Shown: positions 57,261 through 64,000 of the stretch, in pieces | Layout of the letters: each line of letters starts with the position of its first letter | Position numbering within the stretch: position 1 is the stretch's first letter | Assembly (NCBI GenBank): GCA_015680685.1 | Contig: MNCI01025271.1 | Location: 62,001-126,000 of the forward strand | Direction: 5' to 3' | Length of the DNA: 64,000 nucleotides | Source: Gnetum montanum | Lineage: Eukaryota; Streptophyta; Gnetopsida; Gnetales; Gnetaceae | Program-made: the position numbers and the translations under genes | The notes under the pieces: generated by a model | Seen by the model: the letters and a program-made list of their open reading frames with translations, nothing else | Database searches by the model: none | What the model was told of the DNA's origin: nothing

Positions 57261-57976
57261 AACAATCTACAAATAGACAAGGGGACTTCCAAGTTTAGCT
57301 AATTTCCTAGGAAGGTTGCTAGCCTAGATTTAGTTAGATACAACATGGGTTAACATAACAGTATAGATCTTGGGAGGCATTTATTTTGAAGGGCTCTTGA
57401 TTTGATGATTTGTAGAGGATAAGGAAGGAGTAGGGTGACCAGCCACATGAGTTTGTGAGGGATAAGGAGGTTTGTTAGGTTGGAAGAATGGTTTTTTATG
57501 AGATGTAGGTTCCAAACCACTCTGTCAATTAACCGATTCTGGATTAATGGCCGTTGTAGCATTATTCTATTGTAGCTAAGTTGGAAGCTTACATTACATG
57601 GATGGAGTAGGCAGTAGTTCTATTGAGGGTGGAGGAACATCTGAAGGCACATAAGGAGGGTATGGATGGAATATGAGATCCCCCATAGGAGTTGGAGAAT
57701 GAGTTTTTGTAATTTAAGAGGGTGATAGTGATGTTAGAAAGGAGAAACATGACTGGAAGAGTATCATGGAGATAGGGGTTGTTGAACATAGTACCCATAT
57801 GGATCTGGTTATCTGTAAGCGTACTGCTACTAAGGTGGTGACACTACCAAAGACTCTAGTTGCTACCACTATTAATACTACTCATATGATTATGGTAGAG
57901 TTTCACTTAGATAATAAGGTTGGTGTTGGTGAAACTACCTCAGATTACCTTGAGGATAGGACAATCTTCTGGGTGT

Positions 57977-59380
57977 TTATCTTTTTGATAGTTTTGGATT
58001 CAAATCATACATCCTAGATTCTTGTAAGTGTGACACAATAGGGCAACATCCCTTAGGATGTTGATAGTGGCAAATTTCACATCCACCATCATCATCTAAT
58101 TCAATCTTCACAACTTCTTTTACTATAGCAGCTTTGCCCTTGCCCCTTTGGTAGGCAAAATCAGCTTTTTTCTGCCTCCTATGGTCATGATCAGTACTTT
58201 GCTCTCTTGATTCTTTTGTGATTTTTAGAGTAGTTTGGAATTTTTCATCCAGTGAATCCCACATTTTATCTACCTTGGTCAAGATTTTAGACATAGATTT
58301 GTGGATCGGCAAGGTCTTTCATTACACCATCTCATCAAGAGGTGACTTCTCCTCATTGTCACAAAAGAGAACATTCTTCTTTCTGATGGAAGGATATCTA
58401 CTATATTTTGTTGCACTCTCACATTTTCTTAACTTTCCTTCTTCTTTTGCTACATGCTCAATCAACATTTTTATCTAATGGACTATTAATTATGATAGTC
58501 TTCCATAGGCATACACCCCAAGGATCCTCTATGTTTCTATGCAAAGCCTATTTACGATGTGGTCAAGCTATTCCCTTTGAGAGTAATCATGGCTAGGGCA
58601 TTGATGTAATAATGAATAATATCTACCCATGGCAACATCCAAGGGTTCATGTATTTCTTGTTTTTATCCTTGGATTTAGCTTCCCAGGTTTGACACTCTA
58701 TAGTATGTTTGATAGTTGTCATCAAATAATTTTAGCATTTTACACCATCGACAGATTAATCCTAGTTTTAAAGACTTATACCAACTTTTTGCTTCCTTGA
58801 TGAGTGTTCTAGGAATAGCTTAAGATTTTGCCACTCATTTTCAATATTTTGTAAGGCATAGGCATCGTGAAAGGCTTGCAGATGCATTTGAGGATCTTAG
58901 TTATACCCCCCTCAAATCTGGGGATATTGTTTCATGTCTAGCTACTTGAATTGACTATCTTTTACATGCCTGGTAGAAATTCTAACATCCTCTGTGATGT
59001 TGAGCATATTTCAAGTGGCCAATACAGGTTCAATGTCATGATCTTGATGATAGCTATGATCTCCTTTGCAATCCTTTCATTCATGGTGGTCATTGCAATT
59101 ATCATTGTTGTTCCACCACGTATGATTCTTTTCAGATTTGCAGGAGGAAGTTGATCTAGATGAAGAGGGTGAAGAGGGAGGGGGACTACCACCATCATGG
59201 TTTCTACCACTTCCTCTCCACTTCTCATAGCCATTATCTGTAAAGTGATTATCATTATGCTTTTCAGATTTCCCACTTTGACTCCCTTTCTTAGATCTCC
59301 CACAACCATGGGACTTGTTGTAGCAATGATTATTTGCTAACCACTGAGTTGTTGGCCACAATAGGTGGGATTTTATCATG
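57977..59380 (-). pseudogene. Gypsy gag C-terminal and linker region with Cys/His motif
   Basis: The 57977-58312 frame has KAIVKEVVKIELDDDGGCEICHYQHPKGCCP, a Cys/His cluster that may be a modified zinc knuckle (C-x2-C-x3-H, then two adjacent Cys, not the canonical spacing). The 58962-59380 region is rich in Asn, His, Ser and Lys in one frame. Both are flanked by gag and protease, so they are read as the nucleocapsid/linker of the same element. Confidence 0.5.
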
Positions 59381-59725
59381 GTTTGTTAGGATTTTACTTG
59401 TTAAAGGTGGAGAAACCTAGATAAAAAATGGTTTCTTAACCTTGGAAGCATTGGTAACATGTTATTGGTGTTGTGATGTTGATGTCAATGAAGGTTTAAC
59501 ATGTATGATGAAAGATTTCTTAAGGGTTAGAGGAGGTGGTACCATAATGACAAAGGGCTCCTTAGGATTTGTATTTTGAGGTCACAATGGTATTTTAATG
59601 ATAAATGATTCCCTTGGAGGATTAGATTATTTGGTTTCTATGAATGAGATAACAGTGTAAGAGTTATTATTGGTGTTTCAAGAGTTGGGCTCATTCAACA
59701 CCAACTCTCCATGGTCAATCATCTT

Positions 59726-60730
59726 CTAGAGGTCATCCTTTAATGCTAAACAAAAATTAGTGACATTACTAGTCATTTGATGATAATGGTATAACCTATC
59801 TAGTATAAAGTACTTTGGTAGTTTGGGATCATCCTTAGTTGCTATTGTTGGGTCTCTAGCTATGTCATAAAAAATATTTTGCCTCTTATGAGCTTCCTCA
59901 GATAGTTGTTTATGTTGTATACGATTGTCTTTAAGAAATTTTTCTAAAACCTCATAGGGCTTCATTGGTAACCTACTATACTTTATTTCATCCTTTAGCC
60001 TAAAGTTTGATTTTGGTTGATTTTGAATGTAGGAAGTGAACGGTTGCAACGAGTCAAAAGATGTATTGAATGGTGGTGATCCCCACCTTTTTGCTTATTT
60101 TGATTACTTTGTTACTGTGGCCATGGTTATATATTCTTGCCTAGTTTTATGCCTATCCCTTCTCATGTGTTGGTTCTTATATGCCATGTAGGTTAGATTG
60201 TTTCTAGCCTGAACTGCTTCCTCAATGTTCTTAGTTTATAAAAAGACTTGGCTCAATGATCATGGCACTAAGTAATAGAGCTTTGACTAATAAAGTCATT
60301 TACTACTCTCTTGAGGATGGCCAAGAGATGAGTTTCAAAGATAGGCTTTGGAATCTCATTGAGCATTGAATTCCATCTCTGAATTAACCTTTTGACTGGT
60401 TGAAGTCACCCCTATCTCACCTTCATAAGTTGATCTAACATGGCATCTAGCTTCAAGTTGTATTTGAAGTGGTTAACAAATTGGTTTATTAAGTCCTCAA
60501 GGAAAGAGATGAAACCTCTATGCAAGGTTCAATACCAATATAAAACCTTTCTCTTGAGATACATAGGAAAAATGTGTAATATTATATGAGGCCAAGCTTG
60601 CGAAAAGAGGCACTCAGGCCAGAAGGTGACCAAGTGGGTGTTAGGATCCCATTCACCATTGTATTTTGTGAAGTTTAGTACAGGAATGGCTGTGGGTAAG
60701 GTTATTTGAGGAACAAAAGGGCTTATGGGA
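59726..60730 (-). pseudogene. gag: Gypsy gag (capsid region)
   Basis: Near 60640-60700: PVLNFTKYNGEWDPNTHLVTFWPEC, the standard retrotrans_gag opening (P-x-F-x-K-Y-x-G-x-x-D-P-x-x-H). Then FISFLEDLINQFVNHFKYN, KRLIQRWNSMLNEIP and ETHLLAILKR follow. The 59726-60049 frame (LPMKPYEVLEKFLKDNRI...KYFILDRLYHYH) matches the segment after capsid in such elements. Stops are common. Confidence 0.8.
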
Positions 60731-60880
60731 TCAACCTAGTAGAAATCTATAATCTTGACCATTTTAGTTGTACTAGCTTTAAGTTTCTACAGCTCTTTGG
60801 TAAGGTCATGGATCATTTGGAAGGATTGATGCAACCCTTGGGGCATTCATGTAGGTTGTGGTATTTATATTGATGGTTGA

Positions 60881-62389
60881 GAAGGAAGTTGATAGCTTGA
60901 GGTTGTGTTATGGGTAATTGCTAATCATTGTACTAGATATTAGCCTTTAAGCTTGAAATACCTCTCTCATGTTTGATATTGAGCTATCAAACAAAACAAG
61001 TTTCTATGCAATTGGCTTCACTATGACAAAACTAAGCTCATACATAAAATCAAATTTTAAGTTGAAAACACCCAAAAATTCATATTTAGATTATAAATGA
61101 GATCAAAACAATTTAGAGGAAAAAGACAACTAGATTTTTTTTATGATTAAGTCTTTTAGTTAGTTGTCTAAGTTGAACTTCATCCTTGATTACCTTACAT
61201 ATATCAAAGTTGTTGTGAAAAGAGATGAATTGGAGTTAATAAAATGTTCATATCTTATTAATGCATCTTTAATCTTAGAATTTTGACACTTTGGTAAAAT
61301 TTTCTTGTTAGGGTAGTGGAATAAGGTCCTCAAGCTTAGTCTATCTCTAAAAGTTTAGCTATTGATTTTACAAAAATGGCCACTAATAGCAGCACTATGA
61401 TTTAGGTCATACTTATGGTATTACAAGATAGGCTAACCAAATGTCATGATCTAGTCAAGCTGTGGCTATGAAACTTCTCCAAGATATGAAGTCTTGTGAA
61501 ATAGGTAAAGCAATCTTTAAATGTTAACCACAATGGCACTATATATCATAGTTTCTGGCCACAACTCATGGTTAAGTTATGGAGGTAGACCATGAATGTG
61601 TCATAGGTCATGGTTAAGCTTGAATAAATAATTAAGTCCTCCTAAAGCTTTTATACATTTTAAATATGAATCACAAGGTAACCATGTGTCATGGTTTGCC
61701 TAGTTTTCAAAAATAAGCTCATCATGAGTCATGATGATTTTATAGGCAAAACAAAAAAAATGAGCAAATGAAGAATTTCAACTTGGATCTAGGCATTACA
61801 ACAAAATATAATCTTGCAAATAAAGTTTGCAATACATTATCTATCATTTAAAATTGTAAAGGAGGGCTTGAATTATAGCTAAACATATAAAAGCTTCATC
61901 AAATATAAAAAATTCATCAAACTTGTTGAAACCATTAATTAACACAAGATAGATAATTTTAAAAGGGAAAAACTTTGTTTGAGCCTAACAAACATAATTA
62001 GATAGAGCACCAACACTTCTAAATATCAAAAAAATGATATTAAATAGTTTTTTTTATTAGCATAATATTCTTTTTTTCAACTAATTCATTGATCTTTCAA
62101 CTAAGATAATACTTGTACAAATTTGAAATTTAATTGAAAGAACAAAAGTCAATTGAGAGAATGAGAGTTATGTGTAACGATGAGAGAAACATTAAGAGAA
62201 TGTGATTCAGCATGTGATAATGCTAAAAAATTAAGATAATGAAAACATTAATTAAGGGAAAATTGAAAGAATTCATGTTGGCCTACCATGGAAGAGCTTC
62301 ACTTGAGAGATATGCTAGAAAAATGATAGAAAATTGGAGTGGAGCTCATGGATCTATAAAAATCAATGGCATAAAAAAGAATTATCAAC
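60881..62389. other. No gene recognised
   Basis: AT-rich. It may contain the 5' LTR of the third gypsy remnant, but I find no PBS of known type or TG...CA boundary. 'catg-gtcatggtt'-like words recur near 61440-61730 ('ccatgtgtcatggtttg', 'catgagtcatgatg') without a regular period. Confidence 0.45.
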
Positions 62390-62541
62390 CATAACTACAA
62401 TGTTCATTGTTCCAAAGCATGGTCCTAGGATCATTGATGGATGAGCGAAAGCCTAACCTCTTTGAGTGGCTACATTTAGGCTTGAACCCAAGTCTTTGAC
62501 ATAGAAATGATCATCCTACCCTCACTCCAAGTGGTAGTCCC
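62390..62541 (-). mobile_element. Possible tRNA-derived SINE
   Basis: On the minus strand the unit opens with GGGACTACC near 62541, has an A-box-like TGGAGTGAGGG, and about 43 bases on has GGGTTCAAGCC (B box resembling GGTTCRANNCC). It is a weaker match than the unit at 14.2 kb. No tail or target duplication was identified. Confidence 0.45.
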
Positions 62542-64000
62542 TTAAAAAAATCAACACTTGTATGGATTAAAAATAGAGGTGAATAAAAGAAATAATAACT
62601 TGATACAACCCATCTTAAATTACACAACTTCTTCATCATGCTACATTATTTCTAGCCACTTGCAAAACACAAGTAATGCAATCCTTTTACATAATTCCAT
62701 CTATTGGCATAATGGAGATGAGAGCTCACTCTTATTAGAGTGAGAGGAGTGGCTTCATTAATGAGACAAATGCCACTCATGTGATGCTCCATGAATGAGA
62801 ACAACACCATTTTCTTCAATATGGACCATAACTACCATAGCTACTCATCCACTAATTACTTTAAAAACCTCAAATAATTCTCATTATTTCCCATTTCATG
62901 AGCATGACTCTTAAGCCATTAAGGTGCCTACTTCATTGCTTTGGTTACAACTTGTCATGTCTTACCACATAACACTATGATAATGTATAAAAATAACATA
63001 AGATTTGTGCACATACAACATGAATAATAGGAATAAACATAATGACCATATAACTTGACTTGCACCAATGACTAATTTAGGACCTTTGGCACTATATCTA
63101 TGTTTTTTAGCCATTTTTTATGGCTTATGAACCTAATAAAAGTTTTTCTTGATTTGGCTGTAGGATTTGTTGATGTCAACATTCCCATGCTAGTATAGGA
63201 TCATTATCAGTTTAGCTACTAGGATAGTTTCACAATTTCAAGCCATCACCTCTATTTGAAAAAAATTACATGATAGATGGGGATACATTTGAGATACCTC
63301 ATTTAACCTTTGAATTTTTAATTGTTATTAGATGATTATATTATCCAACAATAAGTAGATAGAACACTTTCATTGGTGTAGAAGTGGAGTCAGTGTCAAA
63401 CATATTCCTTGGCACTATAACTAGAATTTACCGAATCTTTCAGGGAATCCCTTTCTCTTTAAATTTGTTATTGGACCAATTCTGGTCTTGCAAATGAAGA
63501 AGGAGATTAAGATGGAGCTCTATCTCAACCATAAGTTTTACCAACAGCTCCCATCAGATCATTAAATTAACCACCCAAACTTAGCAGGTGATCTATCTCA
63601 TAAATAAGATTTAGGGCTATATAGTGAACAAACTTCTTTTATTTCAACCTTTTGAGAAAGAAAAAGCAATTCCCATAGTAGTAGTGAACAAAATGGGAGC
63701 AAACTAAATCATTTGTTTCTTTGATTATAAAGAGAATCGTGTAAAATAGGATTGTAGGAGAGTAATATAATTTGTATGTCACTTAACAACTATGTGTTTC
63801 AGTCATTATTGTAAACTTAGTCATAAGTATTATAAAGAAACTATTTTATTACAAAGCTTTCTACTCGTATGAAGAGTTTCTGTTATTTTCCCTTTAGTGT
63901 CTTTTGAGTTACTATTTATTTGTATGTCCAATTTCAAAACTTATTTAATTCATGGTTACTATTTTTCTAAAATTCCTAGCTAGGTTAATAATTTCTTCTT
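62542..64000. other. No gene recognised
   Basis: AT-rich sequence with short ORFs of no recognisable content (for example 62558-62743). No repeat boundary, RNA gene or coding block is seen. Confidence 0.55.

Larger units (their letters stand above)
55930..60880 (-). mobile_element. Third gypsy remnant, gag to RT
   Basis: Minus-strand order from high to low coordinates: gag (about 60050-60730), Cys/His region (about 58050), basic/Ser-rich linker (58960-59380), protease (about 56850-57260), pre-RT and RT (55950-56450). The RT ends abruptly after YSYNGYNQI-IALED near 56040; RNase H and integrase are missing. No LTR was identified upstream of 60880. It is heavily broken by stops and frameshifts. 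Confidence 0.8.

Overview
This is AT-rich nuclear DNA from a land plant with a large, transposon-dominated genome. Evidence: Ty3/gypsy elements with the plant-type extra (archaeal-like) RNase H, a Ty1/copia element primed from initiator tRNA-Met, tRNA-derived SINE-like units, LINE remnants, plant receptor-like LRR genes, and introns of about 100 nt with GT-AG borders. A gymnosperm is my best guess (diverse, old, heavily decayed retroelements), but the sequence does not prove it. There are no bacterial-type operons, CRISPR arrays or intact tRNA/rRNA genes.

Layout. 1-5.5 kb: an inverted copy of a repeat found again at 36.3 kb, a solo-LTR-like block, and the broken C-terminal part of an LRR receptor-like protein. 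5.6-7.75 kb: one exon-like GC-richer ORF with a transit-peptide look, abutted by a truncated copia element (gag, leader, PBS, LTR; minus strand) with an assembly gap. 8.4-9.6 kb: 3' end of an L1-like LINE. 10.4-13.0 kb: another LTR-like block of the same family. 14.1-18.2 and 28.2-28.7 kb: a SINE, then an LRR receptor-like pseudogene and a partial second copy. The second copy is split by a 10.0 kb Ty3/gypsy element (18172-28194) that has both LTRs and a perfect 5-bp target duplication. 32-36.3 kb: a non-L1-looking LINE remnant and a second fragment of it. 36.3-40.3 kb: a minus-strand, retroelement-type coiled-coil ORF with a flanking repeat. 41.8-49.5 kb: minus-strand Ty3/gypsy pol remnants, tandem repeats and an unusual degenerate motif array. 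51.3-55.2 kb: a plus-strand, eight-exon, roughly 1000-codon pseudogene whose predicted introns all keep the reading frame. 55.5-60.9 kb: another motif array and a third minus-strand gypsy remnant (gag to RT). 61-64 kb: no genes, one SINE-like unit.

No gene in the window looks intact. The biology on view is repeated retroelement invasion of an LRR receptor-like cluster, followed by decay through many point nonsense changes. The points most worth following up are: the gypsy element with the extra RNase H placed before the reverse transcriptase; the intron-rich pseudogene at 51-55 kb; and the AGTTTA-CGTCAT motif arrays shared by three sites between 45 and 56 kb.
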